DNA of 64,000 bases from Deltaproteobacteria bacterium (GCA_016219005.1 JACRCN010000023.1:1-64000), one strand, 5' to 3'; numbered from the stretch's first letter, positions 8,904-20,887 are shown. The notes: generated from the letters alone by a model not told the origin. Numbers and translations are program-made.

Positions 8904-9779
8904 TCACTCCAGCCCCGAGTTGCGACGGACCAGCCGCGCCACGGCCGACAAATCCTCGTCGCCGTAGCCCTGGGAGATGAGGCCGTTTTCGATCTGCTCC
9001 ACCAGGGCGGTGGCCGGCAGGAAAACGCCCAACTCCCGGGCGGCCTCCATAACGATGGATAGATCCTTGCGGTGCAGGCGGACGCGGAAGCCGAGCGGGT
9101 ATTCGTTTCTGATCATGTTGCCGGAGCGATGATTCAGGACCCAGGACCCGGAAGCGCCGCCGGACAGGGCTTGGACCACTTTGTCCATGTCCAGTCCGGC
9201 CTTAAGCCCTAAGGTTATCCCTTCGGCCACCGCCTGGTACACGCCGGCAGCGATCACCTGGTTGATTGCCTTGGTCATCTGGCCGGCGCCGGTCGGCCCG
9301 ACATGCGTGATGCTCTTGCCCATGGCGCTCAGCACCGGCATGGCTTTTTGAACGTCCGCCGCCTCGCCGCCCACCATGATGCTCAGGGTCCCTTTCTGAG
9401 CACCCTCGGAGCCGCCGGATACCGGGGCATCCAGCATGCGGATGCCTTTTTGGGCCAGCTCCGCGCCGATCCGGCGCGTGGCTGACGGGCTGATGGTGGA
9501 CATGTCCACCACGATCGCACCGGCGTTGGCGCCTTGGATAATGCCGTTTTCACCGAGGACCACCGCTTCCACGTCGGGCGTGTCGCTGACGCAGGTGATC
9601 ACGATGTCCGCACCCCGCGCGGCCTCCATCGGCGATTCGGCCCGGCGGGCTCCGGCCGCGGCCACGGGCTCCTCCCGCTCACGGGTGCGGTTGTGCACCG
9701 TGACCTCGTGCCCGGCATTCAGGATATTCGAGGCCATGGCCGCCCCCATGGTCCCCATGCCGATGAATGCGACCTTCAT
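8904..9779 (-). CDS. Beta-hydroxyacid dehydrogenase (3-hydroxyisobutyrate dehydrogenase / tartronate semialdehyde reductase family)
   Basis: 291 aa, typical length. It has an N-terminal NAD(P) Rossmann motif GMGTMG at 7-12, the substrate-binding DAPVSGG at 117-123, and the catalytic GAGQMTKAINQ with Lys170 and Asn173. Family members oxidise 3-hydroxyisobutyrate (valine breakdown) or reduce tartronate semialdehyde (glycolate/glycerate pathway). The sequence cannot separate these by eye. The upstream GlcD-like oxidase and TRAP importer favour hydroxyacid metabolism. A copy of the dispersed ~138-bp repeat lies between this gene and the GlcD-like gene. Confidence 0.93.
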   Translation of the reverse strand: MKVAFIGMGTMGAAMASNILNAGHEVTVHNRTREREEPVAAAGARRAESPMEAARGADIVITCVSDTPDVEAVVLGENGIIQGANAGAIVVDMSTISPSATRRIGAELAQKGIRMLDAPVSGGSEGAQKGTLSIMVGGEAADVQKAMPVLSAMGKSITHVGPTGAGQMTKAINQVIAAGVYQAVAEGITLGLKAGLDMDKVVQALSGGASGSWVLNHRSGNMIRNEYPLGFRVRLHRKDLSIVMEAARELGVFLPATALVEQIENGLISQGYGDEDLSAVARLVRRNSGLE

Positions 9780-9803
9780 GAACGACTCGCCTCCCTCTTG
9801 AAG

Positions 9804-9941
9804 TTATCTTAAAAAATACATCTGACAGTCGCCGGCGGAGTGGCCCGCCTCTGCAAAATGCACACAACCTGACGCGGCTTGCGGTACTCTTTCAGCGGCG
9901 TGCGCCTTGCCCTCGGCTGTGATCGCTGTTTTTGAGATGGC
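9804..9941 (-). repeat. Dispersed intergenic repeat R1, copy 1
   Basis: Read on the minus strand, this stretch matches 63089-63221 over nearly its full length at roughly 80% by eye. Shared blocks include ACAGCCGAG, GCCGCTGAAA, GCCGCGTCAGG, TGTGTGCATTTT and AGAGGCGGGC. Its two ends are imperfect inverted copies of each other, so it can fold into a long hairpin. It fills the gap between two metabolic genes. Confidence 0.75.
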
Positions 9942-9947
9942 TTCCAG

Positions 9948-11324
9948 TCAAAAAATCTTCCCCGGGTTCATCAAGCCCTTGGGGTCGATCAGGTTCTTGA
10001 TCTGCCGCATCAGCTCGAAGCTCTCGCCGTGCTCCATCTGCATGAACTTGCGCTTGCCGATGCCGACCCCATGCTCGCCCGTGCAGGTGCCGCCCACCTG
10101 GATGGCTTTCTCGACGATGGCTTGGTTGATGGCCTCCAGTTTCCCCCATTCCGTCCGGTTCGCGGGGTCGCCCGCCATCACGACGTGCAGGTTGCCGTCA
10201 CCGGCATGTCCGAAGACGTAGCCGATGGCCTGGCGGGCGTCCACCGCCTGCTGCGCGAACACCACCATTTCGGGGTAGCGGGAGATGGGCACCGCCGCGT
10301 CCACGATCAGGGTTTCCTGCTTCGGGTGGGCGCGGTGGATGGTTTCCCAGGCCTCGTGGCGGGCGCGCCACAGGTCCTTGCGGTCGGCCTCCGCGGTGGC
10401 ATACTGGAACCCGGTGGCGCCGCACTCCTCGCACAGGTCTTTGGCGAGATGGGCGGTTTCCTGGAGGGCGTTCGCGCTGATCGCATGGAACTCGCAGAAG
10501 AGCGAAGGCACCTCCGCCAGTCCGAGGTTCTTTTCGCGGTTCATCAAGCCGATCAGCCCGGGCGGCAGAAGCTCGAGGGCAGCCGGGCCCAGGCCGGAGC
10601 CGATCATCAACGCCACGGCTTCGGAGGCCTTTTCCAGGTCCGGAAAGCGGATCGTGGCGGCGAGGTAGTGGCTGGGGATCCCGGTCAGCCGCAGGGTGGC
10701 CTCGGTGACGACCCCGATCGTCCCCTCGGAGCCGACGAAAAGCCGCGTCAGGTCGTAGCCGGCAGAGGACTTGGGCGCCTTGCAGCCGGTGTGGATCACC
10801 TGGCCGCGGGGCAGCACCACCGTCATGCGCATCACGTAGTCCTTGGTGGCGCCGTATTTGACGGTCTGCACGCCGGAGGCGTTGTTGGCGATCATGCCGC
10901 CGATGGTGGCGTCCGCGCCCGGGTCCGGCGGGAAGAAGAGACCGTGTTTGCCGGTCTGGCGGTTCAGCTCCTTGCGCAGCACGCCGGGCTCGACATCGGC
11001 CTGGAGGTCCTGGGGACGGATGTCCAGGATGCGGTTCATGCGGGTCAGATCCATCACCAGCCCGCCCCGCGTGGGCACGGGGTTGCCCTCTGTGCTGGTC
11101 CCGGCTCCCCAGGGGGTGACGGGCACATCGTTTTCGTAGGTCCAGGCCAGGATGCGCGCGACCTCTTCGGTCGTCACCGGCCAGATGATCCCGGCCGGCA
11201 GGGACCCCTGGTGGAAGGATATGTCGCGCAGGTGAAGCTCGCGGTTGGACGGGCCGGTGGAGAAACGGTCGGGTGCGACCATGGCGGAGAGACCGGCAAT
11301 GTGCTGAGCGGTGAATTCCTTCAT
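9948..11324 (-). CDS. FAD-linked 2-hydroxyacid oxidase/dehydrogenase, GlcD / D-lactate dehydrogenase family
   Basis: 458 aa. An N-terminal PCMH-type FAD-binding domain (~40-220, with VPVTPWGAGTSTEGNPVP and the FAD-contact TIGGMIANNASGVQTVKYGA) is followed by the FAD-oxidase C-terminal domain. That domain ends in the characteristic FGHAGDGNLHVVMAG and TCTGEHGVGIGKRKFM motifs. Such flavoproteins oxidise D-lactate, glycolate or similar 2-hydroxyacids and pass electrons to an Fe-S partner or the quinone pool. No Fe-S subunit (GlcF) lies beside it, but a fused FAD/Fe-S enzyme occurs 4.5 kb upstream. GGAGG precedes the ATG. It follows the second TRAP permease on the same strand. Confidence 0.92.
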   Translation of the reverse strand: MKEFTAQHIAGLSAMVAPDRFSTGPSNRELHLRDISFHQGSLPAGIIWPVTTEEVARILAWTYENDVPVTPWGAGTSTEGNPVPTRGGLVMDLTRMNRILDIRPQDLQADVEPGVLRKELNRQTGKHGLFFPPDPGADATIGGMIANNASGVQTVKYGATKDYVMRMTVVLPRGQVIHTGCKAPKSSAGYDLTRLFVGSEGTIGVVTEATLRLTGIPSHYLAATIRFPDLEKASEAVALMIGSGLGPAALELLPPGLIGLMNREKNLGLAEVPSLFCEFHAISANALQETAHLAKDLCEECGATGFQYATAEADRKDLWRARHEAWETIHRAHPKQETLIVDAAVPISRYPEMVVFAQQAVDARQAIGYVFGHAGDGNLHVVMAGDPANRTEWGKLEAINQAIVEKAIQVGGTCTGEHGVGIGKRKFMQMEHGESFELMRQIKNLIDPKGLMNPGKIF

Positions 11325-11457
11325 CGGTAAGCCTCCGTGCGTGTGCGGCGAATTTGCTGTGATATAGACACTAAAACACGGAAGGGATCAAGGAAAAAGA
11401 AGAACCGCGCAGCGAAGAGGCAATGGCGGTCGATGCCCCGGTCGAAATACGTTTAAT

Positions 11458-11500
11458 ATGAGAACGTGGGGCAGATCTGTTTTCGGCCCCACGTTCTCAT
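11458..11500 (-). terminator. Hairpin at the end of the second TRAP operon
   Basis: A perfect inverted repeat of up to 15 bp (arms built on GAGAACGTGGGGC / GCCCCACGTTCTC, 13-base loop) overlaps the stop codon of the TRAP large permease. Only a short A/T-rich stretch follows on the minus strand. It probably ends or stabilises the transporter transcript before the GlcD-like gene. Confidence 0.5.
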
Positions 11501-12801
11501 TTATAGATCAGCGACGGAAACCAGAGCGTCAGCGGCGGCCAGTAGCAGGCGATCAGGAGCGACACAATGGCTACCGCCACGAACGGCATTACGGCCCGGG
11601 ACACCTGACCGAGGGGCAGCCCGGAAATGCCGCAGCTCACAAAGAGGCAAATCCCCACGGGCGGGGTGAGCATGCCGACGGCGAGGTTGACCACCATGAG
11701 CACGCCGAACTGGATCGGGTCGACTCCCATCTGGGGCGTGAGGGCCGCCAGCACCGGCACGAGCAGGATCAGGGCGGCCGTGGTTTCCATGATGCAGCCT
11801 ATGATCAAGAGGCCTGCCATGACCAGCAGCAGCAACCCCCACGGTGGAAGCGCCAGCGCGTTCATGGCGTTCTGAAGCAGCATCGCGGTCTGCTTCATGG
11901 CGATCAACCAGGTGAAGACCTTGGCCATGGCAATGATGAAGAGAATGGTGGCGGCCACGACCTGGGAGCGGATGAGGAGGTCCGGCATGTCCTTCCATTT
12001 GATCTGCCGGTTGATGGCCATGGCCACCAGCAGGGAATAGAAGACCGCCAGGGCGGCTGCCTCGGTCACCGTGACGATGCCGCTGAGAATCCCGCCCAGG
12101 ACGATCACCGGGGCCCCCAAGGCCCAGATCGCCTCCTTCAGGCAAGCCCATACGCGTTCCATAGAAAAGCACTGGCGCGTGCCGTAGTTGTGGCGCCAGG
12201 CATACCAGATGGCTACTCCCATGAAGTTTGCGCCGAAGAGAACCCCCACCAGCATGCCGCCGGCAAAGAGCTTGGCGATGGAGACATTGGTCAGGAAACC
12301 GAAAATCACCATGGGAATGGACGGCGGGATGATGACGCCGATGGACCCGCCGGCCGCCACCAGTGCCGCGGCGAAAGCAGGCGGGTAGCCCTGGCGGATC
12401 ATGGCCGGGATGGCGATGGCGCCCAGCGCCGCCGTGTCGGCTGCGGCCGAGCCGGAGATGCCTGCGAAAAACATCGATGCCACGATCACGGCGCAGGCCA
12501 GGCCCCCGGGCACCCAGCCCACGAGGCTGTCCGAAAAGTCGATGAGCTGCCGCGAGATCCCGCCGGTCTCCATGATCGATCCGGCCAGCATGAAGAGCGG
12601 TACGGCCAGGAGGTCGAAGGAATCGACGCCCGCGAAAAGCAGTTGAATGATCGTCTGGCCCAAGGCCGAAATCTGGACACCGGCCGGGAAGACTCCGGGG
12701 GTGAGCATGAAGCCGATGGCGGGCAGCCCGATGGACAGGGCGATGGGCAGCCCCAAGGCGATGAGCAGGAAGAGACACCCGAAGAGAAGGATGACGATCA
12801 T
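11497..12801 (-). CDS. dctM: TRAP transporter large permease subunit (DctM family)
   Basis: 434 aa, about 12-13 membrane helices. DctM landmarks include the N-terminal GLPIALSIGLPAIGFML, the 'MFFAGISGSAAADTAALGAI' segment, 'GGSIGVIIPPSIPMVIFG', and 'TPPVGICLFVSCGISGLPLG' near the C-terminus. It is the inner-membrane ion-coupled channel of the second TRAP system. It overlaps the small permease by 4 bp and is clearly divergent from the first DctM (4115-5449), so the two importers are not a recent duplication. It belongs to the DctP/SiaT dicarboxylate-type branch by general appearance. Confidence 0.95.
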   Translation of the reverse strand: MIVILLFGCLFLLIALGLPIALSIGLPAIGFMLTPGVFPAGVQISALGQTIIQLLFAGVDSFDLLAVPLFMLAGSIMETGGISRQLIDFSDSLVGWVPGGLACAVIVASMFFAGISGSAAADTAALGAIAIPAMIRQGYPPAFAAALVAAGGSIGVIIPPSIPMVIFGFLTNVSIAKLFAGGMLVGVLFGANFMGVAIWYAWRHNYGTRQCFSMERVWACLKEAIWALGAPVIVLGGILSGIVTVTEAAALAVFYSLLVAMAINRQIKWKDMPDLLIRSQVVAATILFIIAMAKVFTWLIAMKQTAMLLQNAMNALALPPWGLLLLVMAGLLIIGCIMETTAALILLVPVLAALTPQMGVDPIQFGVLMVVNLAVGMLTPPVGICLFVSCGISGLPLGQVSRAVMPFVAVAIVSLLIACYWPPLTLWFPSLIYK

Positions 12802-13274
12802 GGCGTTTTCCGTTCAAGGGTCCGGCTCATATCCGCCAGCACGTGGACGACGAAGATGACGGCAGCGACAGGGATCACCGAAAAGGGGATCGACATCGGG
12901 ATTTGCAGGGAGGCGGAGGTGTGCTCAGCGGCTTTCAGGGTGTAGGTGGCCCCGAACCCGGCGATGAGGGCAAAACAGGCCAGGGTTAGGACCTGCAGCG
13001 CGACCACGATGAGCCGCTGGACGGCCGGCCCCAGGTTGTGACCGAACCCCTGCAAACCGATGAAACTTGCGCGCTTGTAAGCAACCGTGCCGCCCATGAA
13101 GGTGATGGCCACTAGCAGGTGACGGCTCACCTCTTCCGACCATCCCAGGGAGGCGCCCGCGTAGCGAGACGCCACCTGGGCAAAGAGGATGAGGCAGATC
13201 GCCGCACCTATGACCATGAGGATCTTTTCCACGACCGTGTTGATGGCCTGGCTGATGCGCTGTAACAGAGGCAT
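12798..13274 (-). CDS. dctQ: TRAP transporter small permease subunit (DctQ family)
   Basis: 158 aa, four membrane helices. The family pattern is present: a helix with 'LILFAQVASRYAGASLGWSE' leading into 'EVSRHLLVAITFMGGTVAYK'. It forms the membrane complex with the adjacent DctM, whose start it overlaps by 4 bp. The binding-protein gene lies 209 bp upstream, separated by hairpins. Confidence 0.92.
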   Translation of the reverse strand: MPLLQRISQAINTVVEKILMVIGAAICLILFAQVASRYAGASLGWSEEVSRHLLVAITFMGGTVAYKRASFIGLQGFGHNLGPAVQRLIVVALQVLTLACFALIAGFGATYTLKAAEHTSASLQIPMSIPFSVIPVAAVIFVVHVLADMSRTLERKTP

Positions 13275-13440
13275 CGATGTTTCCCAATCTTTGTGAAGTT
13301 TTCAAGGCGCGCTGCGCCATCCAGTGTGGATTGAATCCCAGCGGCCCTCTTTGCCAAAGTGGGGGGCGCCGGGAACCTCCTACTGTCCCTTTTGCAAAGG
13401 AGGTTGGGAGGATTTATCTGCGACTTTCGTGCACGCAGAA

Positions 13441-13461
13441 GGAGGAGAAATAAACTCCTCC
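13441..13461 (-). terminator. Intercistronic hairpin between TRAP binding protein and permeases
   Basis: GGAGGAG and CTCCTCC form a 7-bp perfect stem with an AAATAAA loop, just after the stop of the binding-protein gene at 13484. It could act as a partial terminator or RNA stabiliser that lets the binding protein be made in excess of the membrane subunits. Confidence 0.4.
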
Positions 13462-13483
13462 CGCTGCCATGGAGGTTTCAATC

Positions 13484-14458
13484 TTACTTCACCGCCTGCT
13501 GGATCTGCTCGACCATTTTCTTGGTGTCGCCGGAGGCGGACTCGATCACGGGGGCCGTCACCTTGCGGAAGGCCGCCAGATCGGGTTTATCCTCCACCTG
13601 CATGCCGGCTGCCTTGAGCTCGGTCAGTTGCTTCACCTCGTTATCGCGGATGAAGCTGCGGCCCTGCAACGACGCCGAGCGTGCGCAGTCCACGACCACT
13701 TTACGCTCCGCGGCGGGCAGCCCGTCGATGAAGGCCTTGTTGGCGATAAAGACCAGGGCCGAATACACGTGCTGCGTGAGGGTCAGGTACTTCTGGCCCG
13801 CCTCGGGCAGCTTGGCGGCATAGATCACGGCGATCGGATTCTCCTGGCCGTCAATGACGCCCTGCTGGAGCTGCGTGAAGATGGGCCAGGCCATGGGCGT
13901 CGGGTTGGCCCCGATGGCGCGCCAGATGGCAAGGTGCGTGGGGGCTTCCATGGTGCGGATCTTCAGGCCCTTCAGGTCTTCCGGGGTCTTGGCGGCCTTC
14001 TTGGAGTTGGTGACGTTGCGGAAGCCGTTGTCAAGGAAGGCCAGCGCCACGAAGCCCGATTTCTCGAACTTCTTGGCGAGGTCCTTTCCGATGGGGCCGT
14101 CGAGCACCTTGTCGGCCGCTGCGTAGGAGGGGAACACGAAAGGCATCTCCAGGGCCTTGATCTCGGGCACGAAAGCCTCGATGGGGCCGGTGGTGCAGAC
14201 CGACATTTGAGTGGTGCCGAGCTGAATCTGCTGCAGGACCTGGGTTTCGCTGCCCAGCGAGGCCGAGTGATGGACCACCACGGCGAGCTTGCCGGGGGCA
14301 GCCTTTTCCACGCATTCCTTGAACCAGCCGGCCGCCTTGGTGTGGACGAAGTCCGGGCTGGTGACCGCGGCGATGTTGATCTGGGTTTGGGCCATGGCCC
14401 CGTTGACAAAACCGATGAGACACAGGCCGGCGATGACTGCCATCATCCGTGGACGCAT
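13484..14458 (-). CDS. dctP: TRAP transporter periplasmic substrate-binding protein (DctP family)
   Basis: 324 aa, the usual DctP length. The ATG at 14458 is chosen over one 96 bp upstream because GAGGAGG sits just before it and it begins the signal peptide (MRPRMMAVIAGLCLIGF...AMAQ). Family motifs include 'LGSETQVLQQIQLGTTQM', 'LKGLKIRTMEAPTHLAIWRA' with the carboxylate-binding Arg, and 'GQENPIAVIYAAKLPEAGQK'. It delivers a carboxylate in the periplasm to the DctQ-DctM pair encoded next. It resembles the C4-dicarboxylate/sugar-acid branch more than the first binding protein (6077-7318) does. Confidence 0.94.
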   Translation of the reverse strand: MRPRMMAVIAGLCLIGFVNGAMAQTQINIAAVTSPDFVHTKAAGWFKECVEKAAPGKLAVVVHHSASLGSETQVLQQIQLGTTQMSVCTTGPIEAFVPEIKALEMPFVFPSYAAADKVLDGPIGKDLAKKFEKSGFVALAFLDNGFRNVTNSKKAAKTPEDLKGLKIRTMEAPTHLAIWRAIGANPTPMAWPIFTQLQQGVIDGQENPIAVIYAAKLPEAGQKYLTLTQHVYSALVFIANKAFIDGLPAAERKVVVDCARSASLQGRSFIRDNEVKQLTELKAAGMQVEDKPDLAAFRKVTAPVIESASGDTKKMVEQIQQAVK

Positions 14459-14629
14459 AGGGTTTCCTCCTCGTTGATGAATGTTCATTCTTGCTTGATG
14501 GACGGTTGCCTCTATAACCGCAAGAGAATTAGTGGAAATCCCCTGCGGTGTCAATAATACTCGGAAGAAGGCCGGAGAGAATGCATGGGTCGACGCAGGG
14601 GCCGCTGCTGCGGTCGCAGTCCGGACATT

Positions 14630-15955
14630 TTAGGCCATCTGCCGGCAGCGGGTCTCGCGGGTGAAGAAAAGCAGGACCCAGCCGACAAGGATCCAGCCCA
14701 TCATCAGCCAGAATCCCGCCTGGTAGGCGCTCAGGCTGTAAACACGGACCCCCTCCAGGGTCGCGCCTTCCCAGCGGCGATCGAGCATCCAGCCCACGGC
14801 CGGCTGGAGCACGGTGACGCCCAGCATGACGCCCATGTTGATGACGCCGGATATGGTGCCGGCGCGTCCCACAGGCACCGATTCTTTCGCCAGCGACCAG
14901 CAGATGATGAAGCTCGCCGAGCAGATGCCGGTCGCCGTCATCAGGAACGTGAGGAGCCAAACGGGAAGCCCGGGGGCGAACAGGATAAACGCCCACCCGA
15001 CACCGGCCAGGACATGGCCTGCGATCATCAGCGGCTTGCGCCGTCCCATTCGGTCGGAAAGCCAGCCGAAAACGGGGCTTGCAACCGCCCAGGCCATCAT
15101 CAAGAGCGACGTCAGAGCCGCCGCTTCGGTGGTTGAAAGACCGTAGTGGGTCGTCAGATAGGGCACGCCCCAGAGGCCGCAAAACGTCAATACGGAGCCG
15201 ACCAGGCTGGCTGGGGTGAAGAAGAGCAGCCAGGTGTTGGCATACCGGAAAACCTCCACCACTCCGGATAACGCATGGCCGCCTGCCGGCTGTTCGGTCC
15301 GGGGCTCCCGGATGCCGAAGCTTCGATAACCCCGCTCGCCGGGGTCGTCCCGGACTATGGCCCATGTGACCGCGGCCAGGACACCGGTGGTTGCCGCTGC
15401 TGCCAGCATCACCGCCCGCCAGCCGAAAACATCTACCAGAATCCTCAGCGGCACGCCCGCCGTCACGGCGCCCAAGATGCCGGCCAGGAGTCCCATTCCC
15501 GAAATCATCGAAAAATAACTCGGCGGGAACCAATTGGCCGCAAGCTTGAGATTGACGACATACGCCACGGCAACACAGCCGCCGATGAGCAGGCGGCCAA
15601 GACAGGCCCAGGTCATACCGGGCGACAGGGCAAAGAAAACCGCGCCGGCAGCCGACCCCAGTGCGCCGAAGGTGAGCAGCCGCCGAGGTCCCCAACTGTC
15701 CGCAAGGATCCCGGTGGGGATCTGCATCAGCCAGTAGCTGTAAAAGTAGAACCCGGAAAGGTTGCCCAGAGCAGCGGCGCTGATGTTGAAATCGCGCATC
15801 AGTTCCCGGGTCATTACTGCCGGCGCCAGGCGGTGAAAGAAGCCGATGACATAGAAAAGCGATCCGAGGCCCCAGATGAGCCAGGCGAGGCGCAAGGGAG
15901 GATAGGGCGCTGCCGGCTTCAGCGGTGAGGGCTGTGGGGCTGGATGAGATTTCAT
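14630..15955 (-). CDS. Major facilitator superfamily transporter
   Basis: 441 aa with about 12 membrane helices. A cytoplasmic loop after helix 2 reads 'GILADSWGPRRLLTFGALGS', the MFS signature, and its partner after helix 8 reads 'GWLSDRMGRRKPLMIAG'. The N-terminus is Pro-rich and hydrophilic. The ATG directly abuts the TGA of the upstream 944-aa dehydrogenase, so the two are translationally coupled. Coupling with a lactate-type dehydrogenase suggests import of its 2-hydroxyacid substrate or export of the product. That is inference from position only. Confidence 0.92.
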   Translation of the reverse strand: MKSHPAPQPSPLKPAAPYPPLRLAWLIWGLGSLFYVIGFFHRLAPAVMTRELMRDFNISAAALGNLSGFYFYSYWLMQIPTGILADSWGPRRLLTFGALGSAAGAVFFALSPGMTWACLGRLLIGGCVAVAYVVNLKLAANWFPPSYFSMISGMGLLAGILGAVTAGVPLRILVDVFGWRAVMLAAAATTGVLAAVTWAIVRDDPGERGYRSFGIREPRTEQPAGGHALSGVVEVFRYANTWLLFFTPASLVGSVLTFCGLWGVPYLTTHYGLSTTEAAALTSLLMMAWAVASPVFGWLSDRMGRRKPLMIAGHVLAGVGWAFILFAPGLPVWLLTFLMTATGICSASFIICWSLAKESVPVGRAGTISGVINMGVMLGVTVLQPAVGWMLDRRWEGATLEGVRVYSLSAYQAGFWLMMGWILVGWVLLFFTRETRCRQMA

Positions 15956-18790
<2,835 letters not shown>

Positions 18791-18977
18791 GGGCGGTTGG
18801 CTCCGGTTGGAACAGCTTCAGCATCCGTGTGGAGTTCGATGGCATTTCGATCGTTGAAATGGGCTCTTCCCGGAAACGCATCTATCTTGTTAAAATGAAA
18901 AAGTCATGGTACCCAGTGGCTAACACAATGGCCCATGGAAATAAAGTCAAAATCCGGACCGGTTGATGAGGCGGCGC

Positions 18978-19910
18978 ATGGAGAAGAAGGTCCTGGTGGC
19001 AGTCGACGATTCGATCCATTCCCGCAAGGCAGTGGCCTACGCCGGCCGCCTGGCCACGGTCATCCGGGAGATGCGCTTCACCCTGGTTCACGTGCAGCCG
19101 GCCCTCTCCCAGTTCCTTCTCGACGAGGCGGCCGGCAGCGCCGCGTCGCAGTCAGAGCTTACAAAAATCGTCGCCCGGAACTTGCAGGCCGGCCAGGCCA
19201 TTCTCGATCGCCACCGGGAGGCGCTGGTCAGGCGCGGGGTCGCCGAAAAGGCCATCGAGCAGGTGAGCCTTCCGCGTCAGCTGGGCGTGGCCAAGGACCT
19301 CCTGGATTACGCCCAGAACAGTCTCTGCGACGCCGTGTTGATCGCCCGGCGGGGAATCTCCTCTCTGCACAAGATGGTCGTCGGCAGCGTGTCTTCCAAC
19401 CTGATCGAGAACTCCCGGGTGATCCCTGTCTGGCTGGTGGACGGTGAGGTGCGTTCGGAGGGCGTTCTGGCGGCCGTGGACGGCTCCGAGACCTCCCTCA
19501 GGGCCGTGGATCACCTGGCCTTCATGCTGTCCGGCAACCCCGCGATCCGGGTCACGTTTTTCCATGTCACGCCCAGGCTCCGGGACTTCTGCGCGATCGA
19601 CTTCAACCGGGAGCAGGGGGCCGGCCTGGAGGCCATCGTCTCCCGCGGCGACCGGCGTTGCATGGACGGTTTCTTCGCGGCGGCCATGAAAAAGCTGGCG
19701 GAGGCGGGATTCGGGGAGAACCAGTGTGAATTTCAGACGGCCGGCACCCTGATGAGCGTCGGCGATTCGATTCTCAAGGCCGCCCGCGAAGGCGGTTTCG
19801 GCACCATTGTGCTGGGGCGGCGCGGAATGAACAGGGCCTTTTTCAGCGGCAGCGTTTCAAACTACATCGTGCAGGAGCTCTCGGATGCCGCCCTGTGGGT
19901 CATCCCCTGA
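18978..19910 (+). CDS. Universal stress protein with tandem UspA domains
   Basis: 310 aa from ATG 18978, which has GAGG six bases upstream; TTG 18963 and ATG 18966 are in-frame alternatives. There are two UspA folds. The first starts KKVLVAVDDS and carries the nucleotide-binding loop IARRGISSLHK...GSVSSN. The second starts GVLAAVDGSE and ends with LGRRGMNRAFFSGSVSN. Both loops fit the ATP-binding Gly-x2-Gly-x9-Gly-Ser/Thr pattern, so it is probably an ATP-binding type. It is divergent from the D-lactate dehydrogenase operon and is followed by a second usp gene. Confidence 0.92.
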   Translation: MEKKVLVAVDDSIHSRKAVAYAGRLATVIREMRFTLVHVQPALSQFLLDEAAGSAASQSELTKIVARNLQAGQAILDRHREALVRRGVAEKAIEQVSLPRQLGVAKDLLDYAQNSLCDAVLIARRGISSLHKMVVGSVSSNLIENSRVIPVWLVDGEVRSEGVLAAVDGSETSLRAVDHLAFMLSGNPAIRVTFFHVTPRLRDFCAIDFNREQGAGLEAIVSRGDRRCMDGFFAAAMKKLAEAGFGENQCEFQTAGTLMSVGDSILKAAREGGFGTIVLGRRGMNRAFFSGSVSNYIVQELSDAALWVIP

Positions 19911-19932
19911 AGCGCCTTTGCGGCGATGAAAC

Positions 19933-19952
19933 AAAGACCATCCGGGGTCTTT
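19933..19952 (+). terminator. Weak hairpin between the two usp genes
   Basis: AAAGACC and GGTCTTT form a 7-bp stem with a 6-base loop 22 bp after the first usp stop codon. Only a very short T-run follows, so termination would be partial at best. Confidence 0.3.
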
Positions 19953-20034
19953 CCGGTGTTGGCATCCCCTCGGGAATGAGCGAGCGAACCGTTGACGAAT
20001 GATTAACCCCATCTGTAAAGGAGGCTCAACCCCC

Positions 20035-20565
20035 ATGGTTCCCGAAATCAAGAAGATCCTCTTCACCACAGACCTGTCCAAACAAACCCGTTATGCCTTC
20101 GATTATGCCATCAGCCTGGCCGGTCGCTACGGTGCGAGCCTCACGATCCTCTACGTCATGGAGGATCTGTCTCCCAGCCAGAGCGCCAGCCTGCAGGGGT
20201 TCATCGGCGATGAACGCTGGGAGGATCTGCGCCAATCCCACGAGCAGGAAGTGCAGCAGATCCTGATCGGCAAGAAAAAGGAAGGTCGCATGATCCGCGA
20301 GGCCCTGGGAGACATGTTCACGTCAACCCAGAAGGATTTCAAGGCCCCCGCCGTGCTGGCGGAGGAGATCGTGGTGACCCAGGGCGACGCGGTCGATTGC
20401 ATCCTGCAGGAGGTCGAGGCCCGCGCCTGCGACCTGATCGTCATGGGCTATCACCCGCGGGGCCGGCTGGAAGAGGCCATCATCGGCAGCGTCAGCCGCA
20501 GCGTGCTGCGCCGCAGCAAGGTGCCGGTGCTCTTGGTTCGGTTGCCGGAGCGGGTGGACGAATAA
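20035..20565 (+). CDS. Universal stress protein, single UspA domain
   Basis: 176 aa from ATG 20035, preferred because AAAGGAGG sits 10 bases upstream; the ATG at 19999 would put that site inside the gene. It begins KKILFTTDLSKQTRYAFDYA and ends with the ATP-loop type motif 'MGYHPRGRLEEAIIGSVSRS' followed by VPVLLVR, the usual C-terminal strand. An internal charged insert (~60-110) makes it longer than the ~145-aa minimal UspA. It is 124 bp after the tandem usp gene on the same strand and probably responds to the same stress signals. Confidence 0.92.
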   Translation: MVPEIKKILFTTDLSKQTRYAFDYAISLAGRYGASLTILYVMEDLSPSQSASLQGFIGDERWEDLRQSHEQEVQQILIGKKKEGRMIREALGDMFTSTQKDFKAPAVLAEEIVVTQGDAVDCILQEVEARACDLIVMGYHPRGRLEEAIIGSVSRSVLRRSKVPVLLVRLPERVDE

Positions 20566-20887
20566 AGCAGGGCCGAGCCTGCTGCTGTTCACATCAGACG
20601 GCTTTGCAGCAATCCGGACGCAAGCGTTTGGACATGTGAGGGTTGCGCCGCAAAGACGCAGAGGACGCGGAGGTTTGTGATTTTTCCGTTGCCGGTGAGA
20701 GGCCCGCACCGGAGAGGCAGCTCGCCGCTTTTGGAAGCAGCTTTGGGGGGCCCGCAGGGCGAGCAGGTTTTTTGAACCGCCGCCTCTCACGGCGGTTCAA
20801 TAAGAAGGCTTCCCTGGCGTCCTTTGCGCCTCCAGCGGAGCGGGCGGTGAATCTTGCATCCGTCAAACGGGCGATGGACTGAAGCCG
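20566..20887. other. Gene-free stretch with inverted repeats between usp and dpp genes
   Basis: This 322-bp gap between convergent genes shows no credible gene. It contains an 11-bp perfect hairpin at 20772-20800 (TTGAACCGCCG / CGGCGGTTCAA, 7-base loop). It also has longer imperfect inverted arms, one near 20645-20672 (CGCAAAGACGCAGAGGACGC) and its complement near 20816-20835. The hairpin lacks a T-tract in either direction, but it lies where transcription from both sides would meet. Confidence 0.5.

Noticed and set aside
20643-20882. A 79-aa plus-strand frame between usp and dppF
   Set aside because: It lies in a region of inverted repeats with no ribosome-binding site or recognisable fold.
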